Positions 1 to 6,497 of a stretch of DNA of 7,717 nt are shown here, piece after piece. Under the pieces are notes generated by a model. The model made no database searches, had not been told where the DNA came from, and worked only from the letters and a program-made list of their open reading frames with translations. Origin of the DNA: Yoonia sp. (lineage in GTDB: Bacteria; Pseudomonadota; Alphaproteobacteria; Rhodobacterales; Rhodobacteraceae); assembly GCA_020627605.1 (NCBI GenBank), contig JAHDGO010000086.1:1-7717 (forward strand). Reading direction: 5' to 3'. The position numbers and the translations under genes are program-made. Position 1 is the first letter of the stretch, and every line of letters begins with the position of its first letter.

Positions 1-989
1 TAGGCAGACAAAGCGCGGGCGACACCGCCGACCAGAAAGATCCCATTGTATGGGAGTTGGATCAGGGCGAGGTTGCCGGCGACGTTGCCCAGGATCTCGA
101 CACAGCTTTGCACTGTTTTTCGCGCGCGCGGATCGCCATCGGCACAGGCCGTCATGATATCTTGCGCAGACATCGACGTTGGGTCTCCGGCTTCCTGTCC
201 CCAGAAACGATAGACGTTTTCGATGCCGCGCCCCGACAGAACGTCCTCGACGGATGGGAAGCCATGCTTCTGCCCAACAAAATCGCTGAGCCGGTCGTGT
301 TCGCCCGAGCGCGTCGATAAGGTGACGTGACCACTTTCAGATGGCGGCACGAGGTGACCTTGCGGAGTGTCGAATACAGGTGCGATGTTGAAGCCCGTGC
401 CAACGCCAATCACAAGGCTTGCCGGTCCTGTCAGTGCCGGCAGGCGCCAGCGCAGCAGCATGGACCCGACCAGCATCATCAGCAGCACAAGCAATGTCAG
501 CAGGCTGGGCGGCAATGGCAGTTGCCCCGCGATCCCACCCGCAAAGGGCACCGCGACACCAACGGCAAGTACCGCCGCGGTTGGCAGGCTTGCCAGTTCA
601 AGCACAGCAGCCCTGGCCACAACCCCATGCGGGACACCCAGTTTCTTGACGTAAAGGTGCCGCCCCACAACGTGCAGCACGTTGCCCGGCAGATATTTGG
701 CAATCTGAGAGCGGGTGTGAGAGAGAAACACCGGGCCCCGTGGCAAGGTCGCATCGGACAGGGCCTGCAGGATCGTGACCCAGTTCTGCGCCAACAGGAC
801 CTGCGCAACGCCATAGCAAAGTGCCGCGGCCGCCACGGCAATCACTTGCTGGGCAGTCGGACGCCAGGACTGAATTCCGCCCCACTGCTGGTAAAGCTCT
901 TTGCCAAGATAGAGCAAGGCAAGGATCGCAATAGCCTGCCCGATCCGACGGACAAGCCGCTGAGATGTGCTGGTTTGCGCAGGTTCCAT
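1..989 (-). CDS. Chimeric ORF: polytopic membrane protein N-terminus fused in frame to glucokinase C-terminal half (partial at left edge)
   Basis: Reading from the ATG at 989, 329 codons stay open to the window edge with no stop. Residues 1-180 look like the start of a lysylphosphatidylglycerol-synthase-like (flippase-type) membrane protein: hydrophobic segments near 14-29, 46-68, 122-150 and 158-179, and the family-like stretch KYLPGNVLHVVGR at 98-110. From about residue 191 the sequence switches to glucokinase (E. coli Glk family): VIGVGTGF (193-200), SESGHVTL (217-224), VEDVLSGRGIENVYR (247-261) and a GNVAGNLAL/FLVGG end. E218, H221 and E248 align with the glucose-binding E157, H160 and E187 of E. 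coli Glk. The Glk N-terminal half is absent, including the DVGGTN phosphate-binding motif and the catalytic Asp (D100 in E. coli), so kinase activity is not expected. It starts 6 bases after the methyltransferase stop with no clear ribosome-binding site. It is either a deletion fusion, effectively two broken genes, or an assembly chimera. Confidence 0.8.
   Translation of the reverse strand, partial: MEPAQTSTSQRLVRRIGQAIAILALLYLGKELYQQWGGIQSWRPTAQQVIAVAAAALCYGVAQVLLAQNWVTILQALSDATLPRGPVFLSHTRSQIAKYLPGNVLHVVGRHLYVKKLGVPHGVVARAAVLELASLPTAAVLAVGVAVPFAGGIAGQLPLPPSLLTLLVLLMMLVGSMLLRWRLPALTGPASLVIGVGTGFNIAPVFDTPQGHLVPPSESGHVTLSTRSGEHDRLSDFVGQKHGFPSVEDVLSGRGIENVYRFWGQEAGDPTSMSAQDIMTACADGDPRARKTVQSCVEILGNVAGNLALIQLPYNGIFLVGGVARALSA
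420..445 (-). other. Apparent junction between membrane-protein and glucokinase coding sequence
   Basis: The last clear membrane-type residues (SMLLRWR, 176-182) and the first clear glucokinase residues (LVIGVGTGF, 192-200) leave the switch at roughly residues 183-190. The plus-strand bases here contain GCCGG twice, at 420-424 and 436-440, a short repeat of the kind that can sit at deletion ends. The breakpoint cannot be fixed more precisely from this sequence alone. Confidence 0.55.
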
Positions 990-995
990 CGGCGC

Positions 996-1721
996 CTAGG
1001 CGTCCGGGCGCTGCAGCAGGGTTGTCTTGTCCGGGTAAGGCAAGGATGGCGTCAATCCCGGCAGATGGGTGACGTCAAATGTGCTGCGGGCGATGGCGTC
1101 CAGATACCGCTGCCGTTTGGTGTTGTCGAAAACAATCATCCCGCCGGGTGCCAGATGTTCCTGTGCCGCCTCAAGACAGGCCGCACGGGCGCGACCATCA
1201 ATGACAATCAGGTCATAGAGCTGATTGGTGGTCGTGATCACCTTGGCGTATTTTTCGAAACTCTGACCTTCATAGCCTTCTTTGTAGGATTGATAGCGCG
1301 GGTCGTTGGACCAGTTTTGATCGGCAGGCATATGCGTCAACGCGATCCCGTCATAGCCGGCAATTCGGTTTTGCATCAGGGCAAGCCAGCCTTCATCATG
1401 CTCGACACTGTGCACCGTCCCGGCACGCCGCGACAGCCAGATGGTGCTCGCCCCGCTGCCGTATTCGAAAACCTTGGCATCCGGGCGGGTGCTGAGAAAG
1501 GCCGCGACCGCATCAATCGCACGATAGGTCCACCAGGGGACATCCAGCGCGATCATCTGATCCACATCATAAATCGCAAACAGCGACCGCAGCCAATGCG
1601 CCCACCGCCTGTCGCGCTTGCGCTCCAACAGACGCAGCACGCCAAGACGGCCCAGTAAGCCACCGATGCCGTGCATAGCGCCAACATAGGCCCGCTTTGC
1701 ATAAAGTTTGATGGCTGGCAT
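996..1721 (-). CDS. Class I SAM-dependent methyltransferase, 241 aa
   Basis: A soluble class I methyltransferase of unknown substrate, similar in layout to the Methyltransf_24/FkbM-like group. The SAM-binding glycine motif I is VFEYGSGAST (84-93), followed by the acidic end of the second strand, VHSVEHD (103-109). A post-motif strand YDLIVIDGRAR lies at 169-179 and the late strand APGGMIVFDN at 191-200. Residues 30-75 are rich in Arg and Trp (KRDRRWAHW, PWWTYRAID), which may form the substrate cap. I chose the ATG at 1721 because AGGAG lies 11 bases upstream (1733-1737). The frame stays open further upstream to 2021, but that extension runs into the tRNA-Lys gene and looks non-coding. It lies 6 bases upstream of the membrane/glucokinase chimera and is probably cotranscribed with it. 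The family call is firm; the substrate is unknown. Confidence 0.82.
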   Translation of the reverse strand: MPAIKLYAKRAYVGAMHGIGGLLGRLGVLRLLERKRDRRWAHWLRSLFAIYDVDQMIALDVPWWTYRAIDAVAAFLSTRPDAKVFEYGSGASTIWLSRRAGTVHSVEHDEGWLALMQNRIAGYDGIALTHMPADQNWSNDPRYQSYKEGYEGQSFEKYAKVITTTNQLYDLIVIDGRARAACLEAAQEHLAPGGMIVFDNTKRQRYLDAIARSTFDVTHLPGLTPSLPYPDKTTLLQRPDA

Positions 1722-1994
1722 GCCTGACCCTACTCCTGATTTGCAAAGACCAACGTGGATCAATGCACAGCCACTCTTGCACGTCTGGCGCATGATGCAA
1801 TGCGCCCCCCGGCATCGCCTGAGATACGGCACCCCCGCGTGAACGGCAAGCACCGCGAGGTGATCGTCAGAATGCGTGGGGACTGTGCGGTAGGTGCGCG
1901 ACTGGATGGGTTCGGGGAAAATGCCACCAACGGGGAGTACAAGCACCACGGCCCAATTGCCGGCCTTTTTCAGCCTGATTGCGTTGAAAGAAAA
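1722..1994. other. Intergenic region between tRNA-Lys and the methyltransferase
   Basis: This region holds no credible gene. Both strands have short open frames, but their composition is unlike protein. It contains the methyltransferase ribosome-binding site (1733-1737), a 7-bp inverted repeat (1787-1806) and a weak minus-strand promoter candidate: TTGCCG at 1844-1849, a 17-base spacer and TATCTC at 1821-1826. The T-rich run just after the tRNA CCA end (minus strand, 1986-1994) may help end the tRNA transcript, but no strong hairpin precedes it. Confidence 0.4.
1787..1806. repeat. 7-bp perfect inverted repeat with 6-base loop
   Basis: GGCGCAT (1787-1793) and ATGCGCC (1800-1806) are perfect inverted copies around six bases. 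No T run follows on either strand, so it does not look like an intrinsic terminator. It would lie in the 5' leader of the methyltransferase transcript, 66-85 bases before the ATG, or could be an operator. Chance occurrence in GC-rich DNA is possible. Confidence 0.35.
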
Positions 1995-2070
1995 TGGTGA
2001 GCCGTGATGGGTTCGAACCATCGACCTACTGATTAAAAGTCAGTTGCTCTACCAACTGAGCTAACGGCCC
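1995..2070 (-). tRNA. tRNA-Lys (anticodon UUU)
   Basis: Read on the minus strand from 2070, the acceptor arm GGGCCGT pairs with ACGGCTC (one G-U pair). The D arm is GCTCAGTTGGTAGAGC. The anticodon stem ACTGA/TCAGT encloses the loop CTTTTAA, giving anticodon TTT. The T arm carries the invariant GGTTCGAACC. The discriminator base is A, as expected for lysine tRNAs, and CCA is encoded (1995-1997). A T-rich tract follows the 3' end. It is divergent from dapF. Confidence 0.97.
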
Positions 2071-2080
2071 ACTGGCGCGC

Positions 2081-2109
2081 TACTTAGAAAGGGCGCGGGC
2101 GCGGGTCAA
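2081..2109 (-). promoter_or_regulatory. Candidate sigma-70 promoter for tRNA-Lys
   Basis: On the minus strand, TTGACC (2104-2109) is followed by a 17-base spacer and TAAGTA (2081-2086), or by TCTAAG at 2083-2088 with a 15-base spacer. The -35 match is good; the -10 is weak. The position places the start of transcription within a few bases of the mature tRNA 5' end at 2070. Confidence 0.45.
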
Positions 2110-2130
2110 CCCCCAAATGCGGCGCGGTGC

Positions 2131-2159
2131 TGGATAGTTTGTCTGTCCTCGCCTATATC
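2131..2159 (+). promoter_or_regulatory. Weak candidate promoter for the dapF-mtaB-GST operon
   Basis: TGGATA (2131-2136), a 17-base spacer and TATATC (2154-2159) each match four of six sigma-70 consensus positions. The expected start of transcription, about seven bases after the -10, falls on the first A of the ATGATG at 2166. That would give a leaderless mRNA, which fits the absence of a ribosome-binding site there. Confidence 0.3.
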
Positions 2160-2165
2160 GCGGCC

Positions 2166-2984
2166 ATGATGACGGGCGACTCGACATATCTGCCATTCAT
2201 GAAGATGCATGGGCTGGGAAACGACTTTGTTGTCGTGGATGAACGCGGCGTGACGCCACGCGTTGATGCGGCTGTGGCCGTGGCCATTGCGGACCGTCAC
2301 CGGGGCGTCGGGTTTGACCAGCTTGCGGTGCTGTCGGACACGGCGGATGCCGACGTCCACCTGACCTTCTACAATAGTGACGGGTCGACCTCGGCCGCTT
2401 GCGGCAATGCCACCCGCTGCATTGCGCGGCATCTGATGGACCAGACCGGGCGGACCGCACTGACCCTGATCACCGATCGCGGCACGCTTCATGCACTGGA
2501 TGCCGGGGGTGGGCTGACGGCGGTCAATATGGGCCAGCCGCAGCTCGACTGGCAGGATATTCCGCTGGCGCATGAGATGGATACGCTTGCATTGCCTATT
2601 GATGGCGCACCCGTCGCCACCGGCATGGGCAACCCGCATTGCACCTTCTTTGTCGATGATGCAGATGCCGTCGACCTTGCCCAGCGCGGCGCAGAGATAG
2701 AGCATCACCCCCTCTACCCGCAGCGTACCAATGTGCAGTTTGCGGGCCTTATTGGCCCCAATCACCTGCGCATGCGGGTGTGGGAGCGTGGCGTGGGTAT
2801 CACCCTTGCCTCCGGTTCGTCCTCATGCGCTGTGGCTGTTGCGGCAGCCCGGCGGGCGCTGACCGGGCGCGATGTTACAATTGATCTGGATGGTGGCACA
2901 CTGCAGGTCAGCTGGCGCGACGATGGCGTCTGGATGACTGGCCCAACAGCCCATGTCTTTGATGGCCAATGGCGGCTGACATGA
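2166..2984 (+). CDS. dapF: Diaminopimelate epimerase-like protein DapF, with Ser at the second catalytic Cys
   Basis: DapF interconverts LL- and meso-diaminopimelate for lysine and peptidoglycan synthesis in the cytosol. Numbered from the ATG at 2166 (272 aa), the protein has the N-terminal KMHGLGNDF (13-21), the first active-site signature [15 protein letters not shown] (70-84, C79 = C73 of the H. influenzae enzyme), GNPHC (155-159) and the ER pair at 207-208. The second motif, normally ACGSGAC, reads ASGSSSC (215-221). S216, codon TCC at 2811-2813, therefore replaces the cysteine equivalent to C217; C221 is retained. The nearby Glu of GET is also Ile (I212). Everything else is full length and family-like. 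The start is uncertain: a GTG at 2127 would add 13 residues, and ATGs at 2169 or 2199 would also preserve the fold. No ribosome-binding site is visible. The stop overlaps mtaB by four bases. Confidence 0.9.
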   Translation: MMTGDSTYLPFMKMHGLGNDFVVVDERGVTPRVDAAVAVAIADRHRGVGFDQLAVLSDTADADVHLTFYNSDGSTSAACGNATRCIARHLMDQTGRTALTLITDRGTLHALDAGGGLTAVNMGQPQLDWQDIPLAHEMDTLALPIDGAPVATGMGNPHCTFFVDDADAVDLAQRGAEIEHHPLYPQRTNVQFAGLIGPNHLRMRVWERGVGITLASGSSSCAVAVAAARRALTGRDVTIDLDGGTLQVSWRDDGVWMTGPTAHVFDGQWRLT

Positions 2985-4240
2985 CCGGCGCACCAATCTT
3001 TTCCAATCATGGCTGCCGGTTGAACGCCTATGAAACCGCTGCCATGCAGGAACTGGCCGCGGGTGCTGGCGTCGGTAACGCGGTGATCGTGAACACCTGT
3101 GCCGTGACGGCAGAGGCCGTGCGCAAGGCCCGCCAGGACATCCGCAAGTTGCGCCGCGACAACCCCGATGCCAGGCTGATCGTCACCGGTTGCGCCGCCC
3201 AGACAGAGCCGGAAACCTTTGCCCAGATGGCCGAGGTTGATGTGGTCCTTGGCAACACTGAAAAGATGAACCCGGCCACCTGGGCGGGCCTTACCCCTGA
3301 TCTGATTGGCGCGACAGAGCCGGTGCAGGTCGACGACATCATGTCGGTGACTGAAACCGCTGGCCACCTGATTGACGGCTTTGGCACCCGCAGCCGGGCC
3401 TATGTGCAGGTCCAGAACGGCTGCGACCACCGCTGTACCTTTTGCATTATCCCTTTCGGGCGCGGCAATTCGCGGTCGGTGCCTGCGGGCGTCGTGGTCG
3501 ACCAGATCAAGCGGCTGGTGGACAAAGGCTTCAACGAGGTCGTGCTGACAGGTGTGGACCTGACCAGTTGGGGGGCCGACCTGCCGGGCGCGCCGAAACT
3601 GGGCGATCTGGTCATGCGCATCCTCAAACTCGTGCCCGACCTGCCGCGCCTGCGGATATCATCCATCGACAGTATTGAGGTTGATGAAAACCTCATGCAG
3701 GCCATCGCGACCGAACCGCGCCTGATGCCGCATCTGCATTTGTCGCTGCAACATGGCGACGACCTGATCCTGAAGCGAATGAAACGGCGGCATTTGCGCG
3801 ATGACGCAGTCCGGTTCTGCGAAGAGGCCCAGCGCCTGCGCCCCGACATGACCTTCGGGGCCGATATCATCGCCGGTTTCCCGACAGAGACCGCGGCGGC
3901 GTTTGAGAATTCAATGCGGCTGGTGGACGACTGCAATCTGACCTGGCTGCATGTCTTTCCTTATTCCCCCCGTCCCGGCACGCCCGCCGCGCGGATGCCC
4001 CAGGTGAATGGCCGTGCGATCAAGGATCGCGCCGCACATCTGCGCGCAGCTGGTGAGGCACGTGTTGCAGCCCATCTGCAAGCCCAGAAAGGCAAGACGC
4101 ATCGCGTCCTGCTGGAAAATCCCCGCATGGGCCGGACAGAGCAGTTTGCCGAAGTGAGTTTCGCCAGCGACCAGCCTGAAAGCCAGATCGTGACCGCCAC
4201 GATCACCGGGGTTGCGGGCCATCAGCTGACCGCGGCCTGA
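2981..4240 (+). CDS. mtaB: tRNA (N6-L-threonylcarbamoyladenosine(37)-C2)-methylthiotransferase MtaB
   Basis: MtaB is a radical-SAM iron-sulfur enzyme that adds a methylthio group to t6A37 of tRNAs reading ANN codons. The 419-aa protein has the expected order: an N-terminal UPF0004 domain with cluster cysteines C12 (GCRLN), C40 (VNTCAV) and C71 (VTGCAAQ); a radical-SAM core whose CxxxCxxC is C148-C152-C155 in [12 protein letters not shown]; later core motifs [22 protein letters not shown] and [10 protein letters not shown]; and a C-terminal TRAM-like domain from about residue 365. I chose the ATG at 2981, which shares ATGA with the dapF stop and suggests translational coupling. An in-frame ATG at 2969 would add four residues. 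The motif spacing favours MtaB over MiaB or RimO. It is probably cotranscribed with dapF and the two GST genes. Confidence 0.93.
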   Translation: MTGAPIFSNHGCRLNAYETAAMQELAAGAGVGNAVIVNTCAVTAEAVRKARQDIRKLRRDNPDARLIVTGCAAQTEPETFAQMAEVDVVLGNTEKMNPATWAGLTPDLIGATEPVQVDDIMSVTETAGHLIDGFGTRSRAYVQVQNGCDHRCTFCIIPFGRGNSRSVPAGVVVDQIKRLVDKGFNEVVLTGVDLTSWGADLPGAPKLGDLVMRILKLVPDLPRLRISSIDSIEVDENLMQAIATEPRLMPHLHLSLQHGDDLILKRMKRRHLRDDAVRFCEEAQRLRPDMTFGADIIAGFPTETAAAFENSMRLVDDCNLTWLHVFPYSPRPGTPAARMPQVNGRAIKDRAAHLRAAGEARVAAHLQAQKGKTHRVLLENPRMGRTEQFAEVSFASDQPESQIVTATITGVAGHQLTAA

Positions 4241-4872
4241 TGGGCGATTTGCCGATCCTGTGGTCGTTCCGTCGTTGCCCCTATGCCATGCGCGCGCGGC
4301 TGGCGATCCAGTCCAGCGGTCAACAGGTGGCACTGCAGGAAATCCTGCTGAAGGACAAACCTGACGCCTTTCGCGCAGCCTCTGCCAAAGCCACTGTGCC
4401 GGTGCTGCAGGACGGCGCGCAGGTGATCGACGAAAGCCGCGATGTCATGCTTTGGGCGCTGGAACGATCCGACCCCGAAGGCTGGCTGGACATGGCCGAT
4501 GAAGGGTGCGCCCTGATTGATCGCTGCGACGGGCCGTTCAAGACGGCACTCGATCACACCAAATACGCAGTGCGCTTTCCCGATCTGGATGAGGAGGCAG
4601 AGCGCGAAAAGGCGATGGTGTTCTTGCGCGACCTTAATGACAGGCTGACAGATGCGCCGTTCCTGATGGGGCGCAGCCGGACGATGGCCGATATGGCGAT
4701 CCTGCCGTTTGTGCGCCAGTTCGCCAATACGGACCGTGCATGGTTCGATGCGCAGGGCCTTGGCCCGCTGACCCGCTGGCTGGATGATTTTCTGAACGCG
4801 GACAGGTTCCGGGCGATCATGGTGAAATATCCGCCTTGGCAACCGGGACAGGATCAGGTTGTCTTTCCCTGA
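4240..4872 (+). CDS. Glutathione S-transferase-family protein (CPYA motif), 210 aa
   Basis: A thioredoxin-fold protein with GST layout. The N-terminal domain (about 1-80) has SFRRCPYAMRARLAI near residues 9-23, a glutaredoxin-like C-P-Y-A motif with a single thiol (C13), then TVPVLQDGAQVIDES, the cis-Pro and glutathione gamma-glutamyl-binding region typical of GSTs. The C-terminal part (about 85-210) is helical, with the N-capping-type motif RTMADMAILPFVRQF. The single active-site Cys suggests an omega/beta-like or monothiol role (glutathione-dependent reduction or deglutathionylation) rather than classical conjugation; that is inference. Its ATG overlaps the mtaB stop as TGATG, so translation is probably coupled. 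The substrate is unknown. Confidence 0.85.
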   Translation: MGDLPILWSFRRCPYAMRARLAIQSSGQQVALQEILLKDKPDAFRAASAKATVPVLQDGAQVIDESRDVMLWALERSDPEGWLDMADEGCALIDRCDGPFKTALDHTKYAVRFPDLDEEAEREKAMVFLRDLNDRLTDAPFLMGRSRTMADMAILPFVRQFANTDRAWFDAQGLGPLTRWLDDFLNADRFRAIMVKYPPWQPGQDQVVFP

Positions 4873-4890
4873 CCTTGGAAAGGAAACACC

Positions 4891-5493
4891 ATGCAATTGC
4901 TGATCTCTCCGGCCTCACCCTTCGTGCGCAAGGTGCGCGTGCTGCTGCGCGAGGCAGATTTGATGGACACGGTGGAAGAGGTTGTCGTCTCGACCACGCC
5001 GATGAACTCTGCGTCAGAGGTTGTCGCGGCCAACCCGATGGGCAAGATCCCCGCGCTGATCCGGCCAGATGGTCCGGCGATCTACGACAGCCGGGTGATC
5101 ACCCGGTTTCTGGATGATCACGCAGGTGCCGGCCTTTACCCGCAAAGTCGCATCTGGGAAATCCTGACGCTGGAGGCGACCGCCGATGCCATCATGGATG
5201 CGACTGTCAGCATGGCCTATGAGGTGCGCCTGCGCCCGGAAGAGCAGCAATCACCAGACTGGATAGAGGCACAATGGGCCAAGGCCGCCCGTGGCATTGC
5301 CGCTGTCAACAACCGCTGGATGTCACATCTGACCGGGCCGCTGAATATCGGGCAGATCGGCATGGCCTGCGCGCTGTCCTATATCGACCTGCGCCATGAT
5401 GCGCGCGGCTGGCGCGATGGAAATGCAGCCCTTGCCGAATGGCATGCCGCCTTCAGCGCGCGTGACAGTATGGTGTCTACCAAACCCGCGTGA
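4891..5493 (+). CDS. Glutathione S-transferase-family protein, YibF-like, 200 aa
   Basis: A second GST-fold protein, resembling E. coli YibF throughout. Its N-terminus SPASPFVRKVRVLL (6-19) matches the YibF SPFVRK motif, in which Ser/Pro replaces a redox cysteine pair. ANPMGKIPALIRPDG (47-61) is the cis-Pro region and IYDSRVITRFLD (63-74) carries the Asp-Ser glutathione contact. The C-terminal helical domain has EATADAIMDA and LNIGQIGMACALSYIDLR, close to YibF. AGGA at 4881-4884, six bases before the ATG, gives a good ribosome-binding site. It follows the first GST gene by 18 bases. The two GSTs are clearly different subfamilies rather than a recent duplication. YibF function is not established, so only glutathione binding is predicted. 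Confidence 0.87.
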   Translation: MQLLISPASPFVRKVRVLLREADLMDTVEEVVVSTTPMNSASEVVAANPMGKIPALIRPDGPAIYDSRVITRFLDDHAGAGLYPQSRIWEILTLEATADAIMDATVSMAYEVRLRPEEQQSPDWIEAQWAKAARGIAAVNNRWMSHLTGPLNIGQIGMACALSYIDLRHDARGWRDGNAALAEWHAAFSARDSMVSTKPA

Positions 5494-6138
5494 TCAAAAA
5501 TCGAAGCTGACCCCGACATTCACCGCATTGGTGATAATGTCCGTCTCTAACGTGCCGCCGGATTCCAGATCGGCGGTATTGGCGGAATAGGTGCCTTTGT
5601 ATTCACCAAAGACCGACCACTGATCGTTGATCGGCATGGACGCCCCGGCGATCCATGTCGCGGCAGGCCCGGTCACCTGATATCCAAATGTCTCTGACGC
5701 GCCATTTGTCAGCTCTACATGAGGCAGCGACAGGCCAAGCCCGCCGCCCACATAAGGCGTGATCGATCCCGCGACAGGTGCCCAGCGCCGGTAGGCATTG
5801 ACCGTCAGCGTATTCAAACCGTCCGTCAGCTCCAGCACCTCATAGCCCGCTGGCAGTTCATCGCCTTCGGGGTAGACCTTGTTATGCGCGAAATCGAGGC
5901 CATAGCCAAAATCAGGGCTTTGCCAGCGTGTGGCGCGAATACCGTAGTAAGGCGGTGCCTCAAAGGACCGGCCTTCCCAACTCAGGGTAAAGTCATCGTC
6001 GCCAATGCTGTCATCACGAATCGCAATATCGGATGGCTGTGCAGTCTGGACGCCGCCGTAGAAGCTCAACTGCACCTCTGCCGGGGCAGAAGCGGGAACA
6101 GACATCGCTGCAAGGCAGAAGGCAAAGGCGCGGTTCAT
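5494..6138 (-). CDS. Outer-membrane beta-barrel protein, lipid A oxidase (LpxQ)-like, 214 aa
   Basis: The predicted precursor has a signal peptide (MNRAFAFCLAAMSVPASAPA, cleavage after A20), followed by alternating, aromatic- and glycine-rich strands and a terminal Phe (GVSFDF-COOH), the classic outer-membrane barrel signature. Recognisable stretches are WEGRSFEAPPYYGIRATRW (54-72), LELTDGLNTLTVNAYRRW (102-119), TPYVGGGLGLSLPHVEL (127-143), VFGEYKGTYS (176-185) and LETDIITNAVNVG (197-209). Rhodobacteraceae proteins with this pattern are commonly named after rhizobial LpxQ, which oxidises the proximal glucosamine of lipid A. I infer the family by memory; catalytic activity is not shown. The ATG at 6138 puts the signal peptide at the N-terminus; the frame is open to 6207 upstream. 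Its stop codon directly abuts the stop of the second GST gene. Confidence 0.78.
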   Translation of the reverse strand: MNRAFAFCLAAMSVPASAPAEVQLSFYGGVQTAQPSDIAIRDDSIGDDDFTLSWEGRSFEAPPYYGIRATRWQSPDFGYGLDFAHNKVYPEGDELPAGYEVLELTDGLNTLTVNAYRRWAPVAGSITPYVGGGLGLSLPHVELTNGASETFGYQVTGPAATWIAGASMPINDQWSVFGEYKGTYSANTADLESGGTLETDIITNAVNVGVSFDF

Positions 6139-6175
6139 CAATACCGGTCCATCGGTCAGGGTGGTGCTAGGCGCT

Positions 6176-6203
6176 ATTAGAATGGGCCCTATGATCGTTA
6201 CAA
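6176..6203 (-). promoter_or_regulatory. Candidate promoter for the outer-membrane barrel gene
   Basis: On the minus strand, TTGTAA (6198-6203), a 16-base spacer and TCTAAT (6176-6181) match four and five of six sigma-70 positions. Transcription would start near 6169, leaving a leader of about 30 bases before the ATG at 6138. Confidence 0.45.
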
Positions 6204-6210
6204 CCACTGA

Positions 6211-6225
6211 TTAAGGTGGAATTAA
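6211..6225. promoter_or_regulatory. Candidate CtrA-binding site (TTAA-N7-TTAA)
   Basis: TTAA at 6211-6214 and 6222-6225 are exactly seven bases apart, the consensus spacing for the alphaproteobacterial cell-cycle/motility regulator CtrA. In direct-repeat terms, ATTAAG occurs twice 11 bases apart, on the same face of the helix. Its centre is about 49 bases before the predicted barrel-gene transcription start, a position suitable for activation. AT-rich words are rare in this GC-rich window, which supports the call. Confidence 0.45.
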
Positions 6226-6243
6226 GCCACCCGGGCCACTGTA

Positions 6244-6266
6244 ACCTGCACGCCACAATTGCAGGT
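6244..6266. repeat. 7-bp inverted repeat, operator-like
   Basis: ACCTGCA (6244-6250) and TGCAGGT (6260-6266) are perfect inverted copies with a 9-base spacer. The half-sites are 16 bases apart centre to centre, as for a dimeric regulator. It lies about 40 bases upstream of the -35 of the barrel-gene promoter candidate. No T run follows, so it is not a terminator. The bound protein is unknown. Confidence 0.35.
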
Positions 6267-6470
6267 CAACATGGGAATTTTTCCGCCTATTGCAGCGGTT
6301 TATCGGCGAAATATTGTGCATGTCAGGTCAGCATCCCTGCGCCCTGATGTCTCGAATCGTTGGGCAGCTGTCAGGATCGCACCGACCGGCCGTCAGGCCA
6401 GCCCGTCACCGCAACGCGGATATTTCCAGTAAAGTGAGGCACCTGCGCCCGAATGTCCGCTGGACCTCGT

Positions 6471-6491
6471 GCTGTTTGATAGCTAAACAGC
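6471..6491. repeat. Palindrome just upstream of the petA promoter candidate
   Basis: GCTGTTT (6471-6477) and AAACAGC (6485-6491) form a perfect 7-bp inverted repeat with a 7-base centre. It ends six bases before the -35 candidate at 6498, where an activator or repressor of the bc1 operon could bind. The candidate regulator cannot be named from sequence. A hairpin role is less likely because no T run follows. Confidence 0.4.
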
Positions 6492-6497
6492 GCCAAA

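Noticed and set aside
327..1658. A 443-codon plus-strand open frame
   Set aside because: It runs antisense to both the membrane/glucokinase frame and the methyltransferase. Its protein is rich in Gln, Arg and His with no domain-like pattern, typical of the complement of GC-rich coding DNA.
1950..1972. Plus-strand GGCC stem followed by TTTTT as a terminator
   Set aside because: The stem is only four base pairs and no plus-strand gene ends upstream of it.
1722..2021. Upstream extension of the methyltransferase to an earlier start
   Set aside because: It would overlap the tRNA-Lys gene, has no recognisable sequence, and the ATG at 1721 has its own AGGAG.
2106..2765. Long minus-strand open frame opposite dapF
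   Set aside because: The sense strand encodes clear DapF motifs; the antisense product has no family-like features.
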